Source: Lachnospiraceae bacterium (GTDB taxonomy: Bacteria > Bacillota > Clostridia > Lachnospirales > Lachnospiraceae). From it: 64,000 bases of DNA. The translations under genes and the position numbers were made by a program. The notes under the pieces were generated by a model, which saw nothing but the letters and a program-made list of their open reading frames with translations, searched no databases and was not told the DNA's origin. The first letter of the stretch is position 1, and every line of letters starts with the position of its first letter. The stretch lies in contig VSNG01000002.1 in the NCBI GenBank assembly GCA_009774175.1, positions 82,890-146,889 of the forward strand, written 5' to 3'. Below, piece after piece: positions 7,958 through 16,405 of this stretch.

Positions 7958-9524
7958 CCATGTCTCCCTTCCGGGCCTTTTCCCCGAAAATCTTATCAAA
8001 GATCGGTATCCTTGCCGTCACCGCATTCCACAAATAGGCAAATTCCTCCGTCCTGTGAAACACCGCCAAAAACACCAGATTATAGAGCAGTGTAATGACT
8101 ATCACCATGAAAGCGAAGGAAAAAACGGAAACTTCACTCATCAGCAAATGCCGAATCGGCGTAATAACGGCTCCTACAGCCAGAATAACCGACATATATT
8201 TGATGGAATCCCTGAAATAGGCCCACGCCTTTTTTCCAAAGGAAACCCGGTAGATAATCCCCGGCCGAATCAGATTCGCCAATATGCCGGAAACCAGCGT
8301 TCCCACATAAACCCCCGTCACGCCGATCTTTAAAACCAACAGAACGGAAATCACCAGATTGACGGCTCCCTGCACCAGCGGCAGATATTTATCCTGCTCA
8401 AAAAGTCCCGAGGCAATCTTGAAATTCAAAAGCACCGTCCGGCCGCCCTTGAAATAGAAATCCATCACCAGAAGAGTCACCGTAATCTGCGGCAGCGTCC
8501 ACCCCGCATCCCGCAGCCATATCCCGCCGATAAGGGGCGTCAGCAAATGGTAAAAACCGACCGCGCCGAAACCGAAGAGCCAGCAGGCAAAAAAGCGGTA
8601 CACCCTAAACAAAAGATACTGTCTCTCTCTCGACTCCGTAGCCACCACGTTGCCGAAGCCGGCAATCACCGAGTCAAAAATAATATTCACAAAATTTCCC
8701 ACATAGGTGATGATATAAACATAGTTATCCACCACAGCCGACGTATCCACATTGACAAAGGAGGAAATGATAATCTTATCCGTCTGTAATCTGGCCACAT
8801 CCCCGACCTTATGGCAAATCAGAGCCTTTGTCTTTGTGGCCACTACCTGCGTCTCCTGCGCCGCCAGCGGTTCCACATCCTTGTCCGACAGATAAGGATA
8901 AAGTCTGTTTAAATAGGCCGTCACGAAAACTTTCTGCAAAAGTTCCACGACAGACTGCGCCAGCAGATAGAAGAAAAAGTTACGAAACAGCAGTAGCACG
9001 CTGATCTGCACCGCCGCCGTAACCATCTTCGTCAGCGTATTGATATTGGTCTGGATATAATTTTTCTGTTCCGCATTTGCCAGACTGTACTTGTAGGTGA
9101 CAAAATAGCTGATCACCGTATTGAACAGGAACAGATAGTAGTAAAGCGTCAGCTCCTCTATGGTCAGGTTTCCCGGATTTTTCAGAATATATCTCAAAAA
9201 CGGAGAGATCGCAATTCCCAGAACCGCGATCACCCCCGCAATCGTCAGGTAAGCCTTTTTGTAGAAACGCATGTAGGACTTGATTTTCTCGATATTGCGC
9301 TCCGCCACCGGCTTATACAGGCTGTAATTTAAGGCCGTGCCGATCCCCAGCTCCGTCAGGGACAGGACGCTTAAGACGTCTGTGTAAACCGCGTTCACGC
9401 CAGACAGCGTCTTTCCCAGCACATAGATAAAGACGGTTCTCTGCACAAAGTTAACCAGCAGGATCACAAAGTTACTGATATATCCGAATATAATGTTTTT
9501 TTCGGCTTTCTGTATTCTACCCAT
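7950..9524 (-). CDS. Wzx-type polysaccharide flippase (MOP superfamily)
   Basis: Predicted 524-residue integral membrane protein with about fourteen hydrophobic segments of the Wzx/MATE-like kind, which moves undecaprenyl-pyrophosphate-linked repeat units to the outer face. The start IFGYISNFVILLVNFVQRTV and the following YVLGKTLSGVNAVYTDVLSV are typical for the firmicute flippase group. The ATG at 9524 overlaps the stop of the pyruvyltransferase gene by eight bases (ATGGGTAG), implying coupled translation. It lies three genes after the WbaP-like initiating transferase in the same direction, which supports a Wzx/Wzy system for the second half of the locus. A separate ABC-type flippase is encoded at 22132-23931. 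Confidence 0.88.
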   Translation of the reverse strand: MGRIQKAEKNIIFGYISNFVILLVNFVQRTVFIYVLGKTLSGVNAVYTDVLSVLSLTELGIGTALNYSLYKPVAERNIEKIKSYMRFYKKAYLTIAGVIAVLGIAISPFLRYILKNPGNLTIEELTLYYYLFLFNTVISYFVTYKYSLANAEQKNYIQTNINTLTKMVTAAVQISVLLLFRNFFFYLLAQSVVELLQKVFVTAYLNRLYPYLSDKDVEPLAAQETQVVATKTKALICHKVGDVARLQTDKIIISSFVNVDTSAVVDNYVYIITYVGNFVNIIFDSVIAGFGNVVATESRERQYLLFRVYRFFACWLFGFGAVGFYHLLTPLIGGIWLRDAGWTLPQITVTLLVMDFYFKGGRTVLLNFKIASGLFEQDKYLPLVQGAVNLVISVLLVLKIGVTGVYVGTLVSGILANLIRPGIIYRVSFGKKAWAYFRDSIKYMSVILAVGAVITPIRHLLMSEVSVFSFAFMVIVITLLYNLVFLAVFHRTEEFAYLWNAVTARIPIFDKIFGEKARKGDMDE

Positions 9525-10731
9525 GTAATTCCTTCCAAAGCCTGCGTATTTCATCCCCCGCTTTTACCGCTTCCGCGCAATAATCGGGCATACGCTTCTG
9601 CAGGCTGGTTCGAATTTCGTCCTCCCTTTCCATCATCCACGTAAAGGCCCTGATCAGTTCCTCAGGGTCGGAGAGCTTCTGTACCGGCAGCACATAATGC
9701 TCCTCCATGCCAAACAGATCTTTGGCGATCCCTCTGGCCTTCACGGAATAGCCTACCACCAGCGTGGGGACGCAGGAGGAATAGGCCGCAATGGTAGCGT
9801 GGGTTCTGGCCCCGATAAAGGCCCTGCATTTAGAGATAACGTATTTTATTTTCTGACAGGACATGTCCTCAAACTTCACCACCCTGTCGTTTCCCTGATA
9901 AACGCCGTAAAGCTCATTGATCGTGAGCCTGTCGTCGTTGTACTTCCACATCACATGGGGAATCAGCGCGATATGGCAGTCCGTGGTTTCCAGAATATGA
10001 TCAATCAGCTTTCTGTAATTTTCTATGGTTATGCCGCTTTTTGTCTCGTGTCTTAAAATCATCGGGCTGATATTAATGCCGATGGTATTGCCCTCGCAGA
10101 AACCAAAGGGCAGCTTCGTCTCCTCCGGCTTTAACGCAAAGGCGGGATCGGGAAACTGTTTTACGTTCTCCGTGATACCGGCGTCGGCAAGGGCTTTCGT
10201 GGTAATGGACTCCCTTGGCGTAATCAGGGCGTAACGCTTCATATCCTCCACCACCTCCGGCTCCTGTAACAGCTCCGGCTCCAGAGAACAGCCCCATAGA
10301 ACGGTTCTGGCGCCCGCCCGGTTAAACGCGCTGTTGGCCGTAACCGCCTCCTTCTTCGAAAGCTCGTAGCAGTACATGTCCCCACCGATGGAGAGATAGA
10401 GGGGCGCCAGATTTTTGCCCATCACCTCTCTGAAACGGTAGCGCATGAAGGACTCCGGATCCCGAAATATCTTCCGCCACGCATAATACCACACATGCGC
10501 AAAAAAATGCTCCGCAATTTTACGTTCCTGCAAAATATCGCAGAGAGGCTCCACCGAATAATGCCTGTCCTCCTGCTCGCTGTTGGTCACAAGGAGCTTG
10601 GGAAGCTCCTCCAGCATATGGCAGGTGCTGTTGACGATTGCCTCACAGCCATGATTGCCGCTGCCGCCGTGTAAATACATGACAATTCTGTCATTCTGAT
10701 GCTCCATACTCTCTCTGTCCTTTTCCCTCAC
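9517..10731 (-). CDS. Polysaccharide pyruvyl transferase family protein
   Basis: Predicted 404-residue protein of the polysaccharide pyruvyl transferase family (CsaB/WcaK-like), which adds a ketal-linked pyruvate from phosphoenolpyruvate to a sugar in the glycan. Visible are the N-terminal MYLHGGSGNHGCEAIV glycine-rich segment, YLSIGGDMYC, and the C-terminal FIGARTHATIAAYSSCVPTLVVGYSVKARGIAKDL region with the conserved histidine. The reading frame can start with a GTG at 10731, overlapping the upstream TGA as GTGA, or with an ATG at 10707; both keep the domain intact. Its place between the initiating transferase and the flippase fits modification of the repeat unit before export. Pyruvylation would give the glycan an acidic group. 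Confidence 0.85.
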   Translation of the reverse strand: MREKDRESMEHQNDRIVMYLHGGSGNHGCEAIVNSTCHMLEELPKLLVTNSEQEDRHYSVEPLCDILQERKIAEHFFAHVWYYAWRKIFRDPESFMRYRFREVMGKNLAPLYLSIGGDMYCYELSKKEAVTANSAFNRAGARTVLWGCSLEPELLQEPEVVEDMKRYALITPRESITTKALADAGITENVKQFPDPAFALKPEETKLPFGFCEGNTIGINISPMILRHETKSGITIENYRKLIDHILETTDCHIALIPHVMWKYNDDRLTINELYGVYQGNDRVVKFEDMSCQKIKYVISKCRAFIGARTHATIAAYSSCVPTLVVGYSVKARGIAKDLFGMEEHYVLPVQKLSDPEELIRAFTWMMEREDEIRTSLQKRMPDYCAEAVKAGDEIRRLWKELHG

Positions 10732-12140
10732 TTGGAACCTCTGCCCTTTAAGACAGCTCCCACCGTCTTAAACAGAATCTTAATATCCAGTCCGATGGAC
10801 CAGTTATCAATGTATTCCAGATCCAGCCGCACCACCTCGTCAAAATCAGAGATATCGCTGCGCCCGCTGATCTGCCATAACCCGGTCAGGCCGGGCGTCA
10901 TGCTGATACGCCTCCTGTAATGGGCGTTGTACTGTTCAAATTCATCCTCCGTGGGCGGTCTTGTCCCTACCAGACTCATATCCCCCCGCAGGATATTCAG
11001 AAACTGCGGCAGCTCGTCAATGCTCGTCTTACGGATAAACCGGCCCACTCTGGTAATGCGCGGGTCGTTTTCCATCTTGAACATGAGCCCCTGCATCTCG
11101 TTTTCCTTTTCCAGCTCTTTCTTTCGCTTCTCCGCATCCATATACATGGAGCGGAATTTGTAAATCTTAAACCGCCGTCCGTTCTTGCCGATCCGGGTCT
11201 GTGCAAAAAAGACGGGGCCCGGAGAATCCACCTTGACAGCCAGAGCGACAAAGGGCGTAAGCACGGCCGTTATCAGTATCCCAACAAGGCCGCCCGCAAT
11301 ATCCATAACTCGCTTGACCATCATCCGGCGGTAGTCGTAATGGTTCCGCGAATAGCTCACAACCGTGTAGCCCGCAAAGCTGTCCACCACAATTTCCCGC
11401 TGTCCGCCCTCAATGATATCAATATTGTAATGGCAGACAACGCCCATGGATTCCAGCTCATAGATAATATTCTTCACATACTTTTTATCCATATCCGGCA
11501 GATTGACAAAGGCCTCGTCAAGCGCCATCTGCCTGGCTAACGTCAGCACATCGCCGCCGCCCGCCGAAACCTTAACGCCGTCCACAACCACGCCCCTGCG
11601 GTCCTCATCCACACAGGCCAGCGCCACAATCTCGTAATTCAGATCCAGCTTTTCCTTCAACTGGGAAATCGTCTGATTCATTACGCTGTCTCTGGTGATT
11701 ACCATGATCTTTACCAGATTGGACTCGGCGGTCAGATAGACGCGCAGCAGCCGCTTCATGAAAATCCGTACCAGCCAGACGAGCAGCATGTTGAAAACCG
11801 CAAAATATCCCCATACCAGACGGGAAAAGGCCGCGCCCCGCTGAATCATGAACAGCGCGCCTGCGGCAGCCACCACCATGAAAAGATTAAACTTGAGCAC
11901 CGCCACAAACTCCACAAAAAGGCCGCGCTCCAGAAAGCTTCTGTTCCAGTCCAGAAGAAAGCTGTAAATGGTACAAAACAGCAGGAAGAATACGCACATC
12001 AGCGCATGTACCTCCGGCTCCTGCACTCTGGCAAACTTCCCGTAGCGAAGAAGGATCGCCGCCACATATGAAATTACAATGCAGAGCAGGTCTGAAAATA
12101 AAAGCCAGTACCCCTCCAGAATCTTTTTCTTTCTGTTCAT
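10728..12140 (-). CDS. WbaP-like undecaprenyl-phosphate sugar phosphotransferase
   Basis: Predicted 470-residue polyprenyl glycosylphosphotransferase that starts glycan synthesis by moving a sugar-1-phosphate from UDP-sugar to undecaprenyl phosphate. The N-terminal half has four to five membrane segments (about residues 10-130) and a cytoplasmic CoA-binding-like domain; the C-terminal catalytic domain begins near KRVMDIAGGLVGIL and shows GPVFFAQTRIGKNGRRF, KFRSM, TSIDELPQFLNILRGDM with the essential Asp-Glu pair, VGTRPP, and PGLTGLWQISGRSD. Its length fits the long WbaP/CpsE class rather than the short PglC class. A second initiating transferase lies at 52490-53134, so this one probably starts a different glycan. 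Sugar specificity (often glucose or galactose) cannot be read from sequence. Confidence 0.92.
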   Translation of the reverse strand: MNRKKKILEGYWLLFSDLLCIVISYVAAILLRYGKFARVQEPEVHALMCVFFLLFCTIYSFLLDWNRSFLERGLFVEFVAVLKFNLFMVVAAAGALFMIQRGAAFSRLVWGYFAVFNMLLVWLVRIFMKRLLRVYLTAESNLVKIMVITRDSVMNQTISQLKEKLDLNYEIVALACVDEDRRGVVVDGVKVSAGGGDVLTLARQMALDEAFVNLPDMDKKYVKNIIYELESMGVVCHYNIDIIEGGQREIVVDSFAGYTVVSYSRNHYDYRRMMVKRVMDIAGGLVGILITAVLTPFVALAVKVDSPGPVFFAQTRIGKNGRRFKIYKFRSMYMDAEKRKKELEKENEMQGLMFKMENDPRITRVGRFIRKTSIDELPQFLNILRGDMSLVGTRPPTEDEFEQYNAHYRRRISMTPGLTGLWQISGRSDISDFDEVVRLDLEYIDNWSIGLDIKILFKTVGAVLKGRGSK

Positions 12141-12195
12141 CGTTCTCCCGCTTGTTTTTCTCCTGCGGCTACTATAACATTTCCAGACAAAAATA

Positions 12196-13107
12196 TCAAA
12201 TACATACGCCCTCCGGCGAAATCAGCGTCCATCCCGCCCACAGCTGTTTCATCCGCTGTGGCACGCACGCCTGTGTATTCTTGTGAATGGAAGGCCGTAT
12301 CATGATTTTTCCGGCATGGCCGTTTAATCTGGCGCCCCAAAAGCTGAATGTGCTGTTGGCGCAGATATTATGCCTGCAATGGCTCATCAGCTCCATATCA
12401 TAATAGCTGTTATCTTTTTTGTTCCAATCCACTATCCGAAAAGCCGCATCCCGGTATTTTTCCCGCACATATTCGCTGTCATCCGAAAAGACATAGAACA
12501 CCGCCTTCGGATACCGCTCCTTCACATACCTGACCGCGCTTTCATAATAAGCCTCCGTGCAGATATTGCCAAACATCGCTGCGTTTTCCGGATCCAGATA
12601 ATCTCCCCTGCGGACATGGATGCTGACAGATTCGCACGCCTCCATCTCCAGGGCCGTCTCCCGGTTTCTGGGTTCTGCGCTTTCAGGAAAGCGCAGCTCT
12701 TCCCGCAGGCTCTCCAGAATATCCGCATAGTACGCCTCGCAGGCCCAGTAGCCCACCAGATATTTATTCCGCCATTCAAATATTGCCGGGTGATACATGT
12801 CCGTCTCCTCAAACACAGGCGAAAAGGCGGGATTTACCTTTCTCCTCACCTTTTCCAGAAGTCCCTCCCGCTCTTCGTAACGCCGCCCCAGCAGCGTCCG
12901 CACTTCCCTGGAAGAGACAGTCTTCATGGACAGCCCGGAAAACCGGTTTAGCTCCGGCTCTCTGGGAGCCTGCATTTTTTCCTGAATCTCTCTGTCAAAC
13001 CAGGAAAAATCCAGTCCGGCATCCCGTCCCAGCATTTCCAGTTTTCGATACAGGGCGTACTGCTGCATCTGGTTGCCCAGCCCGCCCATGACTCTGACGA
13101 TAATCAT
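12196..13107 (-). CDS. Alpha-1,2-fucosyltransferase family (GT11)
   Basis: Predicted 303-residue GT11 enzyme, expected to move fucose from GDP-fucose to a galactose or similar hydroxyl. It has the family signatures VMGGLGNQMQQYALY at the N-terminus, SIHVRRGDYLD (the HxRRxDY donor motif) in the middle, and MSHCRHNICANSTFSFWGA near the C-terminus. It overlaps the preceding GT2 gene by four bases (ATGA), with GGGGGGAA just upstream. A close family member is encoded at 23928-24860 and a divergent one at 21053-22081. No GDP-fucose synthesis gene is in the window, so the donor must be made elsewhere, or this protein uses another 6-deoxyhexose donor. Confidence 0.92.
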   Translation of the reverse strand: MIIVRVMGGLGNQMQQYALYRKLEMLGRDAGLDFSWFDREIQEKMQAPREPELNRFSGLSMKTVSSREVRTLLGRRYEEREGLLEKVRRKVNPAFSPVFEETDMYHPAIFEWRNKYLVGYWACEAYYADILESLREELRFPESAEPRNRETALEMEACESVSIHVRRGDYLDPENAAMFGNICTEAYYESAVRYVKERYPKAVFYVFSDDSEYVREKYRDAAFRIVDWNKKDNSYYDMELMSHCRHNICANSTFSFWGARLNGHAGKIMIRPSIHKNTQACVPQRMKQLWAGWTLISPEGVCI

Positions 13108-14135
13108 ATTCCCCCCTGATGTTTCCTGTCATAAAGCTTAAACATAAGCCGCAGTATTCCAATGAGTACGCTCTCAGGATGCATGGCTCCCAGATACAGC
13201 AGCACGTTGGTTCTGTCCCGCAGATACAGCGGCGTATTTAAAAGCCGTTTCCTGTTCTCTTTCTCCGTAAAAATCTCCCGAATCCGCTTCCTATATCCTT
13301 TGTTCGGATTACGCAGTTCATTTTTCATCACATACAGGAGCATATAACAGTATTCCCTGTCAAGCGCCGCCTCCGCATCAGGAGCCCGCTTTTCCTCCGC
13401 CGCCTGTCTCAGGGAAGCCATCAGTCTGCCCACGCTCTCATAGATCGCCCCGTCATACCCGTGAACGATGGAATCCTCCACATAGCGGTAATGATAATAC
13501 AGCGCGCCCTCCATAATTACCACCCGGCGGCTGTTTAAAAAGGCCGGATACATCATGTGGGAATCATCCCCGAAACGAATAGCATAATCATAATACGCCT
13601 CGTCTGCAAAGACGGATTTCTCGCACAGCTTCATGCACCGGGAGAGCGGAATTACCTTCTGCTCCTGTCCGATCAGCCTGGCCTGAATCTGCTTCCTGAG
13701 CTTATCTCCCTCGTAGACGCCGGGCGCGGCCAAACTGTACACCGGCTCAGTCTTTTTCTGCTTTTCCAGAAGATGGTTACAGCACACAATCTCGCCCTTT
13801 TCTCCCGTCAGGCGTGCCGCCATGCCGCTTAACATATCGGGCTCCACAAAGTCGTCGCTGTCCACAAACATATAATAATCGCCGTCCGCCGCCTTCATCC
13901 CCGCAACACAGGCCGCCGTAGGGCCGCCGTTTTCCTGATGAATCACCCGAACCCGCTCTTTTTTCCCATAGCTGTCGCAGATCCTGCCGCTGCCGTCCGT
14001 AGACGCGTCGTCCACAAGAATAATCTCCATATTTCTGTAGGTCTGCGCCAGAATGCTGTCCACACATTCCCGAAGCCAGGCTTCCTTATTATAGACCGGC
14101 ACGATCACGCTGATCCTGTAAGATTTTCCGCTCAT
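13104..14135 (-). CDS. Glycosyltransferase family 2
   Basis: Predicted 343-residue inverting glycosyltransferase of the GT-A fold. The nucleotide-binding start ISVIVPVYNKEAWLRECVDS, the ILVDDASTDGSG motif and the DSDD metal-binding motif (in MFVDSDDFVEPDM, near residue 93) are all intact. The C-terminal third is variable, as usual for acceptor recognition. The ribosome site GGAGAAGGG precedes the ATG directly. The gene follows another GT2 gene after 69 bases that hold a short duplication and a weak hairpin, and overlaps the fucosyltransferase gene by four bases. Confidence 0.9.
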   Translation of the reverse strand: MSGKSYRISVIVPVYNKEAWLRECVDSILAQTYRNMEIILVDDASTDGSGRICDSYGKKERVRVIHQENGGPTAACVAGMKAADGDYYMFVDSDDFVEPDMLSGMAARLTGEKGEIVCCNHLLEKQKKTEPVYSLAAPGVYEGDKLRKQIQARLIGQEQKVIPLSRCMKLCEKSVFADEAYYDYAIRFGDDSHMMYPAFLNSRRVVIMEGALYYHYRYVEDSIVHGYDGAIYESVGRLMASLRQAAEEKRAPDAEAALDREYCYMLLYVMKNELRNPNKGYRKRIREIFTEKENRKRLLNTPLYLRDRTNVLLYLGAMHPESVLIGILRLMFKLYDRKHQGGI

Positions 14136-14175
14136 CCCTTCTCCATTCCGAAGCCCTCAGGCTTCCGTATCCTTA

Positions 14176-14245
14176 CCCTGCCTGTCAACCGCCGCTTCGC
14201 AGACTTAAGACATTCCCCTGCCCGACAGACGCCGCTTCGCAGACT
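14176..14245. repeat. 40-bp-period direct duplication at a gene end
   Basis: Two 30-base copies, CCCTGCC then a few changed bases then CGCCGCTTCGCAGACT, start at 14176 and 14216. One copy lies inside the last codons of the GT2 gene at 14205-15296 and the other just beyond its stop codon. The period of 40 is not a multiple of three, so the duplication fixed a new C-terminus or lies mostly outside the frame. Confidence 0.7.
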
Positions 14246-15296
14246 GCAGTGTGCCGTAGCACCGCACATACAGTCCCGGCAGGCGGTAAAACCATTTCGC
14301 TTTCATGGCGTATCCCGAAGGCAGATATGCGGCGTTTCCTCCAACCTGCATCTGCTCTCCCAGCGTTTCTCGGCACCGGGCAAGATACCCGGACGCTTCC
14401 CGCCGCTCTCTTTTCGGGCAATGGGCAATTTTCCCAACGGTAAGCATAACAGCTATTATTATCTTGGCCGCCATCTGGCTTTCCAGCCCTCCGTCCATCT
14501 TAAGAATCTCTTCCCTCGCCAGCTCCCAGCATCTGATCTGATCCATGTAGGCAGGGGTAAAAGGCCTTTGCATCACGCCGGCGGGATTCTGATAATAACC
14601 GTATCCCGGATAGTCCGTCTCCACGGCCCGTCTCAGAAAAGGCAGAAGGTCCACTAAAAACAGCATATCCTCTCCCACGGTAAGCCCTTCTCGGAACTCC
14701 GCCTTGGTAAACAGATTTCTTTTATAAAGCTTGCTCCAGCAGCGGCAGTTATCCTGCAGAATACAGTCTGTCAGATACTGCCTGCCGTCAAAACACTTCT
14801 CCTTCGTCCCGGCCGCCGCCGTATCTGCTACCGCCCCGCCTGCTGCCATCCCGCCTGCTGCCATCCCGGCCGCCGCCTCTTGGGATTCCCTGCCCTGCGT
14901 TATCCCCTTCCAGTCTTCCTCCGTACTCCAGACCACAAAGCGGCATCCCGCCAGATCGCTTCCCGTAGCGGCCATTCTCTCCTGTAAATGGGCAAGAACC
15001 CCGGGACAGAGCCTGTCGTCCGCATCCACAAAGGTTACGCTGTCTCCCTGCGCCTGCGAAATGGCAAAGTTACGGGCCGCCGACACTCCCACATCCTCCA
15101 GTGTAAACACCCGCAGATTTCCATACGCCTTTTTCAGGTCATCGCAGACAGCCGCCGTCTGGTCCGTGGAGCCGTCGTTGACCACCAGAACCTCCAGGTT
15201 GTCGTAGGACTGGGCCTCTATGCTGTCTATGCAGTTTTTCAGATAGGCCTGCCCGTTATGGACGGGCACAATTACGCTGATCAGCTCTTTTTCCAT
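14205..15296 (-). CDS. Glycosyltransferase family 2 with low-complexity insert
   Basis: Predicted 363-residue GT-A fold glycosyltransferase: ISVIVPVHNGQAYLKNCIDS at the start, VVNDGSTDQT at 38-46, and the metal-binding DADD at 91-94. Residues 139-165 form an Ala/Gly/Met-rich insert (GMAAGGMAAGGAV) coded by a 15-bp tandem repeat, unlike the rest of the protein and not expected in the family; it falls between the donor half and the acceptor half, so it is probably a tolerated loop. The start overlaps the preceding GT4 gene by 16 bases. The stop lies inside a 40-bp duplication. Sugar specificity is unknown. Confidence 0.88.
   Translation of the reverse strand: MEKELISVIVPVHNGQAYLKNCIDSIEAQSYDNLEVLVVNDGSTDQTAAVCDDLKKAYGNLRVFTLEDVGVSAARNFAISQAQGDSVTFVDADDRLCPGVLAHLQERMAATGSDLAGCRFVVWSTEEDWKGITQGRESQEAAAGMAAGGMAAGGAVADTAAAGTKEKCFDGRQYLTDCILQDNCRCWSKLYKRNLFTKAEFREGLTVGEDMLFLVDLLPFLRRAVETDYPGYGYYQNPAGVMQRPFTPAYMDQIRCWELAREEILKMDGGLESQMAAKIIIAVMLTVGKIAHCPKRERREASGYLARCRETLGEQMQVGGNAAYLPSGYAMKAKWFYRLPGLYVRCYGTLQSAKRRLSGRGMS
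14836..14880. repeat. In-frame 15-bp tandem repeat inside GT2 gene
   Basis: The unit CCGCCTGCTGCCATC (plus strand) occurs at 14836-14850 and 14851-14865 without change, followed by a degraded copy at 14866-14880. Being 15 bases long it can gain or lose copies without frameshift. It codes Gly-Met-Ala-Ala-Gly repeats in the encoded glycosyltransferase. Confidence 0.75.
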
Positions 15297-16339
15297 CCGC
15301 CAAGCACCTTTTCATAAATATCAAGAAGGGTCCGCATATTCTCCTCCAGCCCGAACTTATCCTCCACTTTCTTTCTAGCTGCCATGCCAAGCCTCCTGCA
15401 AAGCTCTTCCTCGCGCAAAAGGCGCTCCAGCCCGAGCTCCAGCGCGGCTGCGTCCTTAACCGGCACGAGAAGCCCTGTCTCCTGCGGCTGTATCATCAGG
15501 GGAATCCCCCCGGTATCGGCTGCCACAATGCCGCAGTAATTGGCCATCGCCTCAAGAAGCGACACAGACTGCCCCTCAAACCAGGAGGGCAGCGTCATCA
15601 CCCGGCATCTGCGAAGCCATTTTTGCTTCTCTTCCCCGCTCACCCAGCCAAGCCAGGTCACATGCGCCTTATCCTTGAGCGAAAGCCGGCGAAGCTCCTC
15701 ATCTTCCCAGACGCCGCCCAGATAAAGATGAAAATCCGGGAATGCCGCCGCAAGGGCCGGCACGCAGGAAAGCAGTTCCCCCACGCCCTTTTCCCGGCAC
15801 AGACGTCCCAGAAACAGCACGTCATGATTATCGTAAGACTTTTCGTAGGCCTCCGGCACGGCGATGGCGTCCGGGAGCACGGTAATCCGCTCCGTGCCAA
15901 TCAGTTCCCCAAAAAACGTCTTCCATGCAGGAGCAAGAACAAGAAAGGCATCCCCCATCCCCAGCACGCGCCTGATTCTCTCCCGTCCTTTCTCGCTCTG
16001 CTCTTTTCGATAAAACGTTTCAAAATCGCCGCCATGCTGATGAATTATAATCTTTTTGCGAAACCGTCTGGCCGTTTTGATGAAAACGCTTTTCCGGCGA
16101 TAACTGTTGTCGGAAGCCATATTCACATGCACAATGTCACAGCCGGGAAGGGCAGCCAGAAAGCTCAGCCAGGCGATTCCCGCCCGAAGCAGCTTGCGCA
16201 GTCTGCCGCCCTCCACCATCGTACCGATATAACGCAGATTCACTTTTTGATCCAGTCCGGCCTCATAATAATTATTCACCACGCCGGAAATGCCGCCGTG
16301 CACTTTTCTGGCCGGGCCGATCATCAACACCTTTATCAT
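15281..16339 (-). CDS. Glycosyltransferase family 4
   Basis: Predicted 352-residue GT-B glycosyltransferase. It opens with MIKVLMIGPARKVHGGISGVV, has IIHQHGGDFETFY in the acceptor domain, LFLGRLCREKGVGELL at the domain junction, and WFEGQSVSLLEAMANYCGIVA with the E-x7-E type donor motif near the C-terminus. It follows the Wzy-like gene after 61 bases and overlaps the next GT2 gene by 16 bases, so the two are probably co-translated. Donor sugar is unknown. Confidence 0.9.
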   Translation of the reverse strand: MIKVLMIGPARKVHGGISGVVNNYYEAGLDQKVNLRYIGTMVEGGRLRKLLRAGIAWLSFLAALPGCDIVHVNMASDNSYRRKSVFIKTARRFRKKIIIHQHGGDFETFYRKEQSEKGRERIRRVLGMGDAFLVLAPAWKTFFGELIGTERITVLPDAIAVPEAYEKSYDNHDVLFLGRLCREKGVGELLSCVPALAAAFPDFHLYLGGVWEDEELRRLSLKDKAHVTWLGWVSGEEKQKWLRRCRVMTLPSWFEGQSVSLLEAMANYCGIVAADTGGIPLMIQPQETGLLVPVKDAAALELGLERLLREEELCRRLGMAARKKVEDKFGLEENMRTLLDIYEKVLGGWKKS

Positions 16340-16390
16340 GGATTTTTCCCCAAATTCTCAGAAGCCCTAAACGTTTTTCATCCGAAAAAC

Positions 16391-16405
16391 AATGACGGAG
16401 TCATT
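16391..16405 (-). repeat. Short hairpin across a stop codon, followed by T-run
   Basis: On the minus strand AATGAC-TCC-GTCATT is followed by GTTTTT, and the stop codon of the Wzy-like gene (16401-16403) lies in the first arm. The 6-bp stem is short, so it is at best a weak or partial terminator or a pause site between the polymerase gene and the following GT4 gene. Confidence 0.3.

Noticed and set aside
10928..12140. Possible frameshift or truncation in the WbaP-like gene
   Set aside because: All membrane segments and the catalytic blocks are present in one frame at normal length (470 residues).
14205..15296. Ala/Gly-rich insert as a sequencing or assembly error
   Set aside because: The frame remains open on both sides and both GT2 motifs are intact, so a true repeat expansion is more likely.
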